Shown here: positions 25,752 through 37,179 of the stretch, one piece after another
How positions within the stretch are numbered: the first letter of the stretch is position 1
How the letters are laid out: every line of letters begins with the position of its first letter
Source of the DNA: Flavobacteriia bacterium
GTDB taxonomy: Bacteria; Bacteroidota; Bacteroidia; Flavobacteriales_D; Crocinitomicaceae
Direction: 5' to 3'
Length of the DNA: 64,000 nt
NCBI GenBank assembly: GCA_947446925.1
Contig: CANFHU010000001.1
Location: forward strand, 425,660-489,659
Program-made: the position numbers and the translations under genes
Notes under the pieces: model-generated
Database searches by the model: none
Told to the model about the DNA's origin: nothing
The model's input: only the letters and a program-made list of their open reading frames with translations

Positions 25752-28319
25752 TTATAATTCTCCTAAATTCATACCAATGGTAAAGTTTAATTTACCAAAA
25801 TAACCTTTTTGTTGGACGGACTCATCCGACCCTCCAGCAACACGATATCCTTGTGCATGTGGATCGAGGTAATCAAATCCCCATCCATAATCTACTCCTA
25901 ACATACCAAACATTGGTAAGAACACACGAATTCCTGCCCCAGCAGAACGTTTTACGTTAAATGGATTAAACGATTTAATTGTTGGAAATGTGTTCCCAGC
26001 CTCTGCAAAAGCTAATACGTAGAAGGTCGCTTGTGGATTTAAAGAAACTGGGTAACGAAGTTCTAACGTGTATTTTGCAATTACAGGATCACTCGCTTTA
26101 CTAGATAAACTGTTGTCATTATAACCACGTAAAGCGATTATTTCTCGTCCACCTAATTGGTTCATTCCGGATAATCCATTACCACCTAATGTAAATCTTT
26201 CAAATGGTGTAAGTCCTTTCGAAGCACTGTATCCTCCCATAAAACCAAATCCGATTCTAGGGCGTAATACTAATTTTTTATCCCTTGTTAATGGTAAGAA
26301 CCATTCACCTGTAAATTTAATTTTAAAATATTCTAGGTATTTATATTTATCTTGTTGACTAGCATTGGTATAATCTTTATTCCCATTCATTAAAAAATAG
26401 GGTAATGAACTTTTAGCTGTAAATGTCAAGTGTGAACCTTCTTTTGGATAGATAGGACTATCTATGGAATTACGTTGCAGAACATATTTTAAACTTATAT
26501 CGTTTGCATATCCTTGACTAAAACTTGGGAAATAACTTGGGTAATTAATTACCTCATAATATTGATAACCGATTTCATAATAAGCGTTAAAGAAATCATC
26601 TGGAACTTTTTTGCGTCTTCCAAGTCCAACTCCAGCTCCAGTGATAGATATTCCTTGATAATTTGCGCTTGAGCGTAATAATCCTGTACCAAATTGGGAA
26701 TAGGTTAACCAAGAAGAAAATGAATTTGGTTTCTTTCCACCTAACCAAGGTTCTGTAAAGGAAAGATTAAATGATTTATAATAGGTACCATTCGTTTGGA
26801 ATCGAAGAGATACGCGTTGTCCATCTCCTGTTGGCAAAGGTGACCATGCATTCTTTTTTAGTGAATTACGTAGCGAGAAGTTACTAATGGTCAAACCTGC
26901 AGTACCAATTAATCTACCTGCACCATAACCTCCGGATAACTCAATTTGATCAGAGGGTTTTTCTTCTACTGTATACTCAATGTCAACAGTTCCTTCTTGT
27001 GGATTTGGTAATGGGTTAATTTGAAACGCTTCATTATTAAAATAGCCTAATTGCGATAATTCACGTTGGGTACGTATAATATCATTTCGGTTAAATAAAT
27101 CCCCTGGTTTCGTTCTAATTTCTCTACGAATAACATGATCATTCGTTTTTGTATTTCCTTTGATGATAATTTTTCGTACACGCGCTTCTTTCCCTTCAAT
27201 AATACGCATTTGATAGGAAATCTTATGCTCTTTAACTCCTGTTTCTATAGGTATAACTTGAAAAAACAGATATCCTCGGTCCATGTATAAAGAAGATATA
27301 TCTCTTCCGTCCTGACTCATAGACATTCTTCCATCTAAGATGGATTTATTGTAGATATCCCCATTTTTAATTCCTAAAATGGTATCTAAAAAACCACTAC
27401 TAAATTTTGTATTTCCAACCCATTCTATTTCTCCGAAACGATAGATATTTCCTTCTTCCAGTTGTATTTTAATTCCTAAATGTTTATCATCTATTAAGTA
27501 AACAGAGTCTTTAACAATATGTGCATCTCTTAATCCAGTACTTTGGAATTTAGTTAATAGTGCCGCCTTGTCTTTTTCAAAAGAGGAAACTGAAAATTTG
27601 GAACGTTTATAAAATCTCCAAATTGCTTGTTCTTTTGTTTCTTTCATCGCTCTTTTAACTTTGCGCGATGAAATACTTGTATTTCCTGTTATTTCAATAG
27701 AACCAATTTTAACTTTCTTTCCTTTAGTTACTTGGATGACAAACATTTCTGAATTATTCATTAATTTGTCCGCCTCCCGAGTGATCACTACTTTTACATT
27801 ATAGTATCCTTTTTCTCTAAAAAATCCGTGAATTTTATGTTTAGTTGTAAGTATTAAATTTTCTGTGATTGTTTTGCCCGAAAATAAGTGTATTGATTCT
27901 CTTAACTTGTCTGCTTCCTTTTTACTTACACCTTCTAATTTAAAACGAGATAGTTTTGGTCTCGGTGTCAATTTGATTACTAAGAATGCAACATCGCCAA
28001 TTTCTTTATCTAACCCAATTTCAATTGTGGAAAATAGTCCTTCTTTCCAAAGATTTTTAACTGCTTCCGTAATTTCCAACCCAGGAATTTTTATTCTACT
28101 TCCTGGTCGTATACCTGCGATTACTTTTATCGCTTGATGATCAAAATAATCTGCTCCTTCAACACGTATGTTGCCAATTTCATATTCTTTAGGATTAGAA
28201 TAGTTTAGAGTCACGTTTCCACCCAGTATTTGATTGTTGGATCTCGTGCTGTCTGAAAGTTGAGCATACGCACCTACATGTGTTAATATAAGTAATGCTA
28301 AAGAAAATAGATACTTCAT
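25752..28319 (-). CDS. bamA: Outer-membrane assembly factor BamA
   Basis: BamA inserts beta-barrel proteins into the outer membrane. The 855-residue protein has a signal peptide (1-20, GAYAQ), five POTRA domains (about residues 45-465, with repeated I-K-G-N and G-x-x-Y(F)-x-x-V patterns) and a C-terminal 16-strand barrel. The barrel contains the loop-6 motif region IALRGYNDN (R-G-Y), LRYPVS and the terminal TIGMNLGEL. Length and layout are normal. It is preceded by uppS (4 bases) and followed by two ompH chaperone genes, a conserved Bacteroidota arrangement. Confidence 0.96.
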   Translation of the reverse strand: MKYLFSLALLILTHVGAYAQLSDSTRSNNQILGGNVTLNYSNPKEYEIGNIRVEGADYFDHQAIKVIAGIRPGSRIKIPGLEITEAVKNLWKEGLFSTIEIGLDKEIGDVAFLVIKLTPRPKLSRFKLEGVSKKEADKLRESIHLFSGKTITENLILTTKHKIHGFFREKGYYNVKVVITREADKLMNNSEMFVIQVTKGKKVKIGSIEITGNTSISSRKVKRAMKETKEQAIWRFYKRSKFSVSSFEKDKAALLTKFQSTGLRDAHIVKDSVYLIDDKHLGIKIQLEEGNIYRFGEIEWVGNTKFSSGFLDTILGIKNGDIYNKSILDGRMSMSQDGRDISSLYMDRGYLFFQVIPIETGVKEHKISYQMRIIEGKEARVRKIIIKGNTKTNDHVIRREIRTKPGDLFNRNDIIRTQRELSQLGYFNNEAFQINPLPNPQEGTVDIEYTVEEKPSDQIELSGGYGAGRLIGTAGLTISNFSLRNSLKKNAWSPLPTGDGQRVSLRFQTNGTYYKSFNLSFTEPWLGGKKPNSFSSWLTYSQFGTGLLRSSANYQGISITGAGVGLGRRKKVPDDFFNAYYEIGYQYYEVINYPSYFPSFSQGYANDISLKYVLQRNSIDSPIYPKEGSHLTFTAKSSLPYFLMNGNKDYTNASQQDKYKYLEYFKIKFTGEWFLPLTRDKKLVLRPRIGFGFMGGYSASKGLTPFERFTLGGNGLSGMNQLGGREIIALRGYNDNSLSSKASDPVIAKYTLELRYPVSLNPQATFYVLAFAEAGNTFPTIKSFNPFNVKRSAGAGIRVFLPMFGMLGVDYGWGFDYLDPHAQGYRVAGGSDESVQQKGYFGKLNFTIGMNLGEL

Positions 28320-28323
28320 ATAC

Positions 28324-29064
28324 TTATATAATTTGTTCTGATGTTTGACCGAATCTACGTTCTCGTGATTGGTAATTGCTTACTGCTAAATACAAATCCT
28401 CTTCTTTAAAATCTGGCCAAAGTACTTCTGTAAAGTATAATTCACTATACGCTAATTGCCATAATAAAAAATTACTTATGCGATGTTCTCCACTTGTTCG
28501 GATTATCAATTCTGGATCTGGTATATTTTTAGTGCATAATTCATTTGCCACTACTTCGTCTGTAATTGCATTGGAATCTAATTGTCCTTGTTTTACTTTT
28601 TCGCTTATATGTTTTATTGCATTCTTTATCTCCCAACGAGCACTGTAATTTAAGGCAAGTACTAAATATAATTTAGTGTTTTTGGAGAGGAATTCTTTTG
28701 CTTCATTTAGTTCGTCGCGACAAGAGTCTGGCAATCCTTCTTCATCTCCGATCACGATTAAGCCAGTTTCGTGACTATTTAGTAATTCTAACTCATTGGA
28801 AATGGTTTGAACTAACAAATTCATGATGCCATCTACTTCGTCTTTTGGTCTATTCCAATTCTCGGTGGAAAATGTGTACAGGGTCAAATATTTTACCCCC
28901 ATAGATAAGCAAGCATTTATAGATTCACGAACAGCTTCTACTCCAATAGAATGTCCGTACAAACGTTCTTGACCTTGTTTTTTTGCCCATCGACCATTTC
29001 CATCCATGATAATGGCGATATGCTGTGGGATATTGTTCTTATCTATTTTTTCTAATGATTTCAT
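28324..29064 (-). CDS. uppS: Isoprenyl (undecaprenyl) diphosphate synthase
   Basis: UppS condenses isopentenyl diphosphate into the C55 lipid carrier for peptidoglycan and O-antigen. The 246-residue protein has IAIIMDGNGRWAKKQG at residues 16-31 (catalytic D21), GVEAVRESI, TLYTFSTENWNRP and the C-terminal RTSGEHRISNFLLWQLAYSE and ELYFTEVLWPDF motifs. Length fits the cis-prenyltransferase family. It leads the bamA-ompH-ompH operon. Confidence 0.96.
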   Translation of the reverse strand: MKSLEKIDKNNIPQHIAIIMDGNGRWAKKQGQERLYGHSIGVEAVRESINACLSMGVKYLTLYTFSTENWNRPKDEVDGIMNLLVQTISNELELLNSHETGLIVIGDEEGLPDSCRDELNEAKEFLSKNTKLYLVLALNYSARWEIKNAIKHISEKVKQGQLDSNAITDEVVANELCTKNIPDPELIIRTSGEHRISNFLLWQLAYSELYFTEVLWPDFKEEDLYLAVSNYQSRERRFGQTSEQII

Positions 29065-29142
29065 TGGATTAAAAAAGATACTAAGGTAATAAATTTAAGG
29101 TGGAAATCAACAATTTGTCTGTTGAACTTAACAATGCTTAAC

Positions 29143-29173
29143 AAAAAGAGGGATTTGGTTGCCCAAATCCCTC
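29143..29173 (-). terminator. Rho-independent terminator of atpDC
   Basis: On the minus strand GAGGGATTTGG pairs perfectly with CCAAATCCCTC around a GCAA tetraloop, followed by TTTTTG. It sits 22 bases past the atpC stop. Confidence 0.92.
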
Positions 29174-29194
29174 TCCTGAAAATTTATATTTTGC

Positions 29195-29488
29195 TTATTC
29201 AGCTAGAATAATCAATTTATTATTTAGCATTTCAATTACGCCACCTTTTACATCTACACGAATAATTTTGTTAGATCCATCAACTTGAATTAATTTATTC
29301 AGTTTGGATACTTTTTTCGCTTCGATAGCCTCAGCCAAATCTATTTTTACTGTTCCTTCAGTAAGTGTAGAAATAATCGGTGAGTGATTATTTAATACTT
29401 GAAAAAGTCCGTCTTGACCAGGTAGTTGTACCGCAGTAACTTCTCCTTCAAATACTTTTGTTTCTGGTGTAATAATTTCTAATCGCAT
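29195..29488 (-). CDS. atpC: F1 ATP synthase epsilon subunit, short form
   Basis: The epsilon subunit belongs to the central stalk of F1Fo ATP synthase. The 97-residue product has the N-terminal beta-sandwich (LEIITPETKVFEGEVTAVQLPGQDGLFQVLNNHSPII) and ends after it, at KLIILAE. The C-terminal two-helix inhibitory domain found in E. coli (about 139 residues in total) is absent, as usual in Bacteroidota. It lies 15 bases after atpD; the remaining atp genes are not in the window. Confidence 0.93.
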   Translation of the reverse strand: MRLEIITPETKVFEGEVTAVQLPGQDGLFQVLNNHSPIISTLTEGTVKIDLAEAIEAKKVSKLNKLIQVDGSNKIIRVDVKGGVIEMLNNKLIILAE

Positions 29489-29503
29489 AACGTGCTACTA
29501 TTA

Positions 29504-31018
<1,515 letters not shown>

Positions 31019-31043
31019 TTAAGTGTAATTCTGAATTTGGGTG

Positions 31044-31051
31044 CAAAGATA
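31044..31051 (-). promoter_or_regulatory. Possible atpDC -7 element
   Basis: The minus strand reads TATCTTTG, a full match to TAnnTTTG, 37 bases upstream of the atpD ATG. No TTG occurs at the -33 spacing. The distance is reasonable for a short leader. Confidence 0.45.
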
Positions 31052-31140
31052 TATCTTTTATTTTTTTATTTGCTATCATTCAGCGGAAAAATCATTTTTT
31101 TCCTTATTTAAATAATCTGACTTCGAGTATTAAATCGATT

Positions 31141-32373
31141 TTAGTGTATCAATCGCTCTATATGATTTTCTCCAAATGCATATGGTATGTATGCTAAGGA
31201 TGGAATTTCATTTGTTATCAGCACATTTCCGCTTTTCCCAAGACTGATACTTCCATGAGTTGTATGAATTCCCATGGCATATGCTGCGTTTAAGGTTAAT
31301 GCGTTTATCGCTTCTTCTGGTGTTAACTTCATTTTGATACATGCCAATGAAAGAACAACTTGTAAATTACCCGTTGGTGTTGTGCCAGGATTGTAATCAC
31401 TTGCTAATGCAATTGGTAAGCCTGATTCAATTAATTTTCTAGCATTTCCAAATGGGATGGAAATAAAATGGGAACAACTTGGTAATAATGTAGGCATGCA
31501 TTCCGAATGTTTTATTGCATCGATATCTTCGTCCGATATTTCTTCTAAGTGATCCACCGATAATGCCCCTAGTTCAATTGCTTTCGCAATTCCTCCCATT
31601 ACGGAAAATTGGTTCACATGTACTTTTGGAATTAATCCATATTTTTTTCCAGCAAGCAATATTTCTTCCATTTCTTCCAAAGAAAAATAGTTGCGTTCAC
31701 AGAAAACGTCGATGTAATCTGCTAATTTTTCTTCGGCGATTTTAGGTAACATTTCGTTAATAATTAGATCGATATACCCACGATGATTTTCTTTATATTC
31801 TGTAGGAAAAGCATGCGCGCCTAAGAAAGTTGCTTTCACCGTAATTGGAAGATGTTCTTTTAGTCGTTTAATTACACGCAACATTTTCAATTCTGCTTCT
31901 ACACTTAAACCGTATCCTGATTTAATTTCAATAGCTCCTGTTCCAGTTGCCATAACTTTCTTAACGCGAACTAACGCTTCTTCAAACAATGCATCTTCCG
32001 ATTTTTCTGCTAATCGCCGTGCTGAATTTAAAATACCGCCTCCTTTAAGTGCTATTTCTTCGTAAGACAAACCTTTAATACGGTCTACAAATTCTTCTTC
32101 ACGACTTTTAGCAAATACGATATGTGTGTGTGAGTCACAAAATCCTGGAAGTACATATTTTCCATCTGCATCGATCACTTCTACATTACGCCAATCAGTA
32201 ATTCCTTCCCACTCTTGCATAGATCCATATGCCACAATAATATTGTCTTCTATTGCAAGGTAAGCGTTTTCTAAGATTGGTAGTTCTTGCATTTCTTTAC
32301 CTATCCGTGCGATAGGAAGGTTTTCCCCATATTGTACTAACCCTTTGATGTTTTTAATAAGAATTTTTGACAT
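31141..32373 (-). CDS. hutI: Imidazolonepropionase
   Basis: HutI opens the imidazolone ring in histidine degradation to give N-formimino-glutamate. The 410-residue amidohydrolase has the metal motif GFCDSHTHIVFA (about residues 76-87), EIKSGYGLS, KVHVNQFS and the terminal metal aspartate in ALASDYNPGT (about 325). Length fits the family (about 405-415). It lies 19 bases downstream of an ABC exporter gene on the same strand, and no other hut genes are seen here. A salvage role in histidine catabolism is thus only inferred from the family. Confidence 0.94.
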   Translation of the reverse strand: MSKILIKNIKGLVQYGENLPIARIGKEMQELPILENAYLAIEDNIIVAYGSMQEWEGITDWRNVEVIDADGKYVLPGFCDSHTHIVFAKSREEEFVDRIKGLSYEEIALKGGGILNSARRLAEKSEDALFEEALVRVKKVMATGTGAIEIKSGYGLSVEAELKMLRVIKRLKEHLPITVKATFLGAHAFPTEYKENHRGYIDLIINEMLPKIAEEKLADYIDVFCERNYFSLEEMEEILLAGKKYGLIPKVHVNQFSVMGGIAKAIELGALSVDHLEEISDEDIDAIKHSECMPTLLPSCSHFISIPFGNARKLIESGLPIALASDYNPGTTPTGNLQVVLSLACIKMKLTPEEAINALTLNAAYAMGIHTTHGSISLGKSGNVLITNEIPSLAYIPYAFGENHIERLIH

Positions 32374-32392
32374 GATTCTTTTTTTTGTTCGA

Positions 32393-34132
32393 TTATCTTT
32401 CTCCTATTTGCTGTCTCCACATAGCATAATACAAGCCTTTTTCTTCTAATAACTCTTGGTGTTTACCTGCCTCTGTAATTTGTCCTTTTTCGAGAACAAA
32501 AATGCGGTCTGCATGCATAATCGTACTTAATCGATGGGCAATTAATATGGTTATGTGTGATTTTTTCGCGGATAAATCTCGAACTGTTTTGCTTATTTCT
32601 TCTTCCGTTAAAGAGTCTAATGCAGAGGTTGCTTCATCAAACACTAGTAGGGATGGATTTCTCAATAAGGAGCGCGCAATGGAAAGTCTTTGTTTTTCCC
32701 CTCCGGAAACTTTTACACCACCTTCTCCAATCATGGTATCAAGTCCTTTGTCTGCTCTTGCTAAAAGTGTTTGACATGCAGCTTGTTCCAATGCTTTCAT
32801 ACATGCTTCATCGCTTGCATTTGGTGCTACAAATAATAAGTTTTCTTTTATCGTTCCAGAAAATAATTGAGTATCTTGGGTTACAAATCCTATTTGACCA
32901 CGCAATTGATCTAAGTCAATTTCCTGACTTTTATAATTATTGTAATAAATTTCACCCTCTTGTGGTTGGTACAAGCCTACTAATAATTTTACCAGAGATG
33001 TTTTCCCGGAACCTGAAGGACCTACAAAAGCAATGGTTTCCCCTTTTTTGGTAGAAAAACTTATGTTTTCCAGTGCTTTAGTTGTAGCACTTTGATGTTG
33101 AAAAGATACGGCATTAAATGCTAATGTTTCTATGCCATTGATTTGGGTTGGATTATCTGGTTTCTTTTCTACTGGTGTATCTAAAATCGCTTTAAAATTA
33201 TCTAAAGAAACTTCGGCTTCTCGGTATATGTTGATGATATTACCTAATTCTTGTAAAGGTCCAAAAATGAAGAAGGAATAAATTTGCAGGGAGAATAATT
33301 CACCTAAGGTCATGTTGTCCGCGAAAATTAAATACATCAATAAAAACAATATACTGCTTCGTAATAAGTTGACAAAGGTTCCCTGTATAAAACTGATGCT
33401 TCGAATGTAGCGCACTTTTTTTAATTCAAGACCTAAAATTTTTAAGGTAGTCTCGTTCAATCGGTTTATTTCCTGTTCGGCTAATCCTAAACTTTTAACT
33501 AATTCTATATTACGCAATGATTCCGTTGTGGAGCCTGCTAATGCTGTTGTTTCACCAACAATTTTTTTTTGAATAACTTTAATTTTTTTACTCAATACGG
33601 AACTTATAAATCCCAATAGAGGTACCGCAGCAAAATAGACAGGAGCAATCAACCAATGTATCTTAATCGCATAAACCATCACAAAGATGACTCCGATTAA
33701 GGAAGTAAATAATATACCAATGAACGCATTAATTAATTTTTCTACGTCTGTTCTAACTTTTTGTAATTTCCCCAAAGTTTCTCCACTTCGCTGGTCTTCA
33801 AATACTTGGTAAGGTAATTCTAACGAATGTTTTAGTCCATCGGAGTAGATTTTAGCACCTAATTTTTGTGTGATAACGTTTACAAAATAATCTTGAAAGT
33901 TTTTAGCAATACGAGAAACCATTGCTGCACCCATGGATAATAAGATTAATCCACCTACACCCTTGATGTAATATGCTTTATCGTGTTCATGTGGATTCGT
34001 CGCGTATTCATCTACGATACGTTTGAAAAATAATGGGTCAATGAGTGAAAATACTTGATTGATAGCAGCTAATAAAAGTGCTAATATTACCAACCATTTG
34101 TAATTTTTTAAATAGGTAAGAAGTAACTTCAT
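32393..34132 (-). CDS. ABC exporter, fused permease and ATPase
   Basis: The 579-residue protein has a six-helix ABC transmembrane domain (about residues 15-310) followed by the nucleotide-binding domain: Walker A GPSGSGKTS (about 376-384), the Q-loop GFVTQDTQLF, the signature VSGGEKQRLS, Walker B LLVFDEATSALDS and the H-loop IAHRLSTI. This is a half-transporter of the MsbA/LmrA type that works as a homodimer in the inner membrane. The substrate (lipid, drug or peptide) cannot be told. It precedes hutI and is divergent from nuoA. Confidence 0.92.
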   Translation of the reverse strand: MKLLLTYLKNYKWLVILALLLAAINQVFSLIDPLFFKRIVDEYATNPHEHDKAYYIKGVGGLILLSMGAAMVSRIAKNFQDYFVNVITQKLGAKIYSDGLKHSLELPYQVFEDQRSGETLGKLQKVRTDVEKLINAFIGILFTSLIGVIFVMVYAIKIHWLIAPVYFAAVPLLGFISSVLSKKIKVIQKKIVGETTALAGSTTESLRNIELVKSLGLAEQEINRLNETTLKILGLELKKVRYIRSISFIQGTFVNLLRSSILFLLMYLIFADNMTLGELFSLQIYSFFIFGPLQELGNIINIYREAEVSLDNFKAILDTPVEKKPDNPTQINGIETLAFNAVSFQHQSATTKALENISFSTKKGETIAFVGPSGSGKTSLVKLLVGLYQPQEGEIYYNNYKSQEIDLDQLRGQIGFVTQDTQLFSGTIKENLLFVAPNASDEACMKALEQAACQTLLARADKGLDTMIGEGGVKVSGGEKQRLSIARSLLRNPSLLVFDEATSALDSLTEEEISKTVRDLSAKKSHITILIAHRLSTIMHADRIFVLEKGQITEAGKHQELLEEKGLYYAMWRQQIGER

Positions 34133-34289
34133 GAAGTTTTAGGGTTTTGAGGAACGAAATTAAGTATTTTATAATTGCTATCTTAGATTAAAAGTCAAAA
34201 TGGAACAAGTCTATCTATCTTCGTATGATTAATAAAGCAGTCTTGTATCTTTTAGTCTTTTGTCTCAATATTTCTTCTCGAAAATGTTA

Positions 34290-34320
34290 AAAAAAACTAA
34301 AAGTTATATAATTTAGCAGT
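34290..34320 (+). promoter_or_regulatory. Tentative nuo operon promoter
   Basis: A TTA is followed, after 19 bases, by TAATTTAG, which differs from TTG-N19-TAnnTTTG at one base in each box. It lies about 95 bases before nuoA in the 284-base divergent region shared with the ABC exporter. It is the best match I see there, but it is weak. The rest of this region shows nothing recognisable. Confidence 0.25.
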
Positions 34321-34416
34321 TTGTTTCTTAAGGTAAATAGATGCTTTTAAACCTTAGTGTTTTCAACTATTTGACTGTCAGAAACATATATAAAATTAAT
34401 TGAAATTTACACGTTT

Positions 34417-34788
34417 ATGGAAACACCAATTAGTTACGTTCCTATTTTAATTCAACTTGCAGTTGCGCTTGGATTTGTGGTTACGACTATTTTTGCAACA
34501 CATATTTTAGGACCAAAGAGAAAATCAAAGAAAAAATTAGATCCATTTGAGTGTGGTATTGAATCTACTGGAAATGCACGTGTTCCTTTCTCAGTGCGTT
34601 ATTTCTTGGTAGCGATTTTATTTGTACTTTTTGATGTGGAGGTAATATTCATGTATCCTTGGGCAGTTAATTTCAAGGCATTAGGATTAACAGGGTTATT
34701 AGAAATGTTTTTATTTATAGGACTTCTTTTATTAGGCTTTTTCTATGTGATTAAGAAAGGTGCTTTAAAATGGGAAGATAACAACTAG
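34417..34788 (+). CDS. nuoA: NADH dehydrogenase I subunit A
   Basis: The 123-residue subunit belongs to the membrane arm of complex I. It has three membrane helices (about residues 9-30, 62-83 and 92-112), the loop with the conserved cysteine in DPFECGIES (about 46-54) and the acidic FVLFDVEVIFMYPWA stretch in helix 2. It starts a full nuoA-N operon with intergenic gaps from 1 to 74 bases. Length is normal. Confidence 0.97.
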   Translation: METPISYVPILIQLAVALGFVVTTIFATHILGPKRKSKKKLDPFECGIESTGNARVPFSVRYFLVAILFVLFDVEVIFMYPWAVNFKALGLTGLLEMFLFIGLLLLGFFYVIKKGALKWEDNN

Positions 34789-34791
34789 ACT

Positions 34792-35361
34792 ATGAGTACA
34801 GAAAATAAAGAGATTGTTGAATCAAGTGTGAAAATTACCAAAGCTCCAGAAGGTATTGAAGGTGCTGGTTTTTTTGCAACGTCTCTAGACCAAGTGGTTG
34901 GTTTAGCACGTAAAAATTCCTTATGGCCTCTACCATTTGCAACTTCATGTTGTGGAATTGAGTTCATGGCTACGATGGCTTCACACTACGATTTAGGTCG
35001 TTTTGGATCCGAGCGTTTGAGCTTTTCTCCTCGTCAAGCGGATTTGTTGATGGTAATGGGAACAATATCTAAAAAATTAGCGCCAGTTGTGAAACAAGTA
35101 TACCTTCAAATGGCAGAGCCTCGTTGGGTTATTGCTATGGGTGCTTGTGCATCTAGTGGTGGTATTTTTGATACATATAGTGTACTTCAAGGAATTGACC
35201 GTATCATCCCTGTGGATGTTTATGTACCTGGATGTCCTCCAAGACCAGAACAAGTAATAGATGGTATTTTGAAGGTACAAGAATTGGTTGGTAAAGAATC
35301 CCTTCGTAGAAGAAGTAGCCCGGAATATAAAGAATTATTAGCATCCTACGGAATCGAATAA
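34792..35361 (+). CDS. nuoB: NADH dehydrogenase I subunit B
   Basis: NuoB carries cluster N2, which passes electrons to quinone. The 189-residue product shows SCCGIEF (about residues 46-52), the lone cysteine in AMGACASSGG and the fourth ligand in PGCPPRPEQ, all four expected ligands being present. It lies 3 bases after nuoA. The N-terminal 25 residues are polar and probably lineage-specific. Confidence 0.98.
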   Translation: MSTENKEIVESSVKITKAPEGIEGAGFFATSLDQVVGLARKNSLWPLPFATSCCGIEFMATMASHYDLGRFGSERLSFSPRQADLLMVMGTISKKLAPVVKQVYLQMAEPRWVIAMGACASSGGIFDTYSVLQGIDRIIPVDVYVPGCPPRPEQVIDGILKVQELVGKESLRRRSSPEYKELLASYGIE

Positions 35362-35362
35362 T

Positions 35363-35869
35363 ATGGAAAACGTAACGGAAACTATAGGTAAAGCATTACA
35401 GGATAAGTTCGGTGATGTATTGGTGAAACAAGAATTAATTGTTGATTTCCCAACGTTTACAATAAAAAAAGACAGCATATTAGAGGTATTAACTTTCTTG
35501 TATGACTTCGAACTTTATAAATTTCAATTCATGACTTCCCTTTGTGGGGTACATTATCCAGAGAATGCCAAGGAAGAAGAATTTTGTGTGGTTTATCAAT
35601 TACACGATATGGTGAAAAACCAACGTATTCGTTTGAAAGTGTATACTTCTGAAGCGCATATCCAGGTACCAAGTGTTACTTCCTTATTTTCTACAGCAAA
35701 TTGGTTGGAAAGAGAAACCTACGATTTCTATGGAATTGAATTCAAAGGACATCCAAATTTGACTAAAATCTTGAACATGGATGATCAACCATATTTTCCA
35801 ATGCGTAAACAATACCAATTGGAAGATCAAACACGTGAAGATAAAGACGATAAAATGTTCGGAAGATAA
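35363..35869 (+). CDS. nuoC: NADH dehydrogenase I subunit C
   Basis: The 168-residue subunit, of the peripheral arm, contains the family signature WLERETYDFYGIEFKGHPNL (about residues 112-131). NuoC is separate from NuoD here, unlike in E. coli, where they are fused. It is 1 base after nuoB. The 74-base gap to nuoD is the largest in the operon and contains GAGTTAAGAGTGATTGATGATG-like purine-rich junk but no open frame. Confidence 0.96.
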   Translation: MENVTETIGKALQDKFGDVLVKQELIVDFPTFTIKKDSILEVLTFLYDFELYKFQFMTSLCGVHYPENAKEEEFCVVYQLHDMVKNQRIRLKVYTSEAHIQVPSVTSLFSTANWLERETYDFYGIEFKGHPNLTKILNMDDQPYFPMRKQYQLEDQTREDKDDKMFGR

Positions 35870-35943
35870 TTTTTTGAAATTAGGAGTTAAGAGTGATTGA
35901 TGATGAATTGATTGAATACGCTTAACAAATTATAGCTTTAAGT

Positions 35944-37152
35944 ATGACAAGTACAGAATTAGAAAAAAAGAGATTAGAGGTGGAGAAACTAGGGTATTCA
36001 ATCATGAACCTTGGTCCAACGCACCCTGCAACTCACGGAATTTTCCAGAATATACTAACCATGGACGGAGACATCATCATAGATGCAATCCCAACAGTGG
36101 GGTATATTCATAGAGCTTTTGAAAAATTGGCTGAACGTCGTGCTTATTACCAAGTAACTACGTTAACAGACCGGTTGAACTATTGTTCTTCGCCAATCAA
36201 TAATTTCGGTTGGCATATGACAATGGAAAAATTATTAGGTATCGAAGTTCCAAAACGTGCACAATATTTACGTGTAATCGTGATGGAATTAGCGCGTATT
36301 GCGGATCACTTGATTTGTAATAGTGTGATCGGGGTGGATACGGGAGCTTTAAGTGGTTTCTTGTATGTATTTCAACAAAGAGAAAATATCTACGAGATTT
36401 ACGAAGAATTATGTGGTGCGCGTTTGACTACCAACATTGGTCGTATCGGTGGATTAGAAAGAGATTTTACCCCAAAAGCATGGGATAAAATCAATAAATT
36501 ATTAGTGACACTTCCAAAAGCTTTGCAAGAGTTTGAAAACCTATTGACGCGTAACCGTATTTTTATGGATCGTACGATAGGGGCAGGACCAATTTCTGCG
36601 GAACGTGCATTGAATTATGGTTTTACAGGACCAAATTTACGTGCTACAGGTGTAGATTATGATGTACGTGTTGCTTCACCATATTCGTCGTATGAGGATT
36701 TCGAATTTGACATCCCAGTAGGTAAAAATGGTGATACATACGATCGTTTCATGGTTCGTCAAGAAGAAATGCATCAATCCATTCGTATTATCCAACAAGC
36801 GATTGCAAAATTGCCGGAAGGACCAATTCATGCAGATGTGCCAGATTTTTACCTTCCTCCAAAAGAAGAGGTATACCACAACATGGAAGCATTGATTTAC
36901 CAATTCAAAATTGTAATGGGTGAAACAAATGTACCTGTTGGTGAAGTATATCATTCCGTTGAAGGTGGAAATGGAGAATTAGGTTTTTACTTAATTAGTG
37001 ATGGTGGTAGATCTCCTTTCCGTTTGAGTTTTAGAAGACCTTGTTTTATTTATTACCAAGCATATACAGAAATGATTAAAGGGGCTATGTTGTCCGACGC
37101 TGTATTAACGTTGAGTAGTTTGAACGTGATTGCAGGTGAATTAGACGCATAG
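35944..37152 (+). CDS. nuoD: NADH dehydrogenase I subunit D
   Basis: NuoD forms the quinone pocket together with NuoB. The 402-residue protein has NLGPTHPATHG (residues about 22-32), the tyrosine/histidine region of the quinone site in its N-terminal part, IGRIGGLERDF, RTIGAGPIS and the C-terminal PFRLSFRRPCF and LDA end. Length is normal for a stand-alone NuoD. Translation starts 74 bases after nuoC. Confidence 0.98.
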   Translation: MTSTELEKKRLEVEKLGYSIMNLGPTHPATHGIFQNILTMDGDIIIDAIPTVGYIHRAFEKLAERRAYYQVTTLTDRLNYCSSPINNFGWHMTMEKLLGIEVPKRAQYLRVIVMELARIADHLICNSVIGVDTGALSGFLYVFQQRENIYEIYEELCGARLTTNIGRIGGLERDFTPKAWDKINKLLVTLPKALQEFENLLTRNRIFMDRTIGAGPISAERALNYGFTGPNLRATGVDYDVRVASPYSSYEDFEFDIPVGKNGDTYDRFMVRQEEMHQSIRIIQQAIAKLPEGPIHADVPDFYLPPKEEVYHNMEALIYQFKIVMGETNVPVGEVYHSVEGGNGELGFYLISDGGRSPFRLSFRRPCFIYYQAYTEMIKGAMLSDAVLTLSSLNVIAGELDA

Positions 37153-37179
37153 TATTTATTCAATTATAAGTAGTAGAAT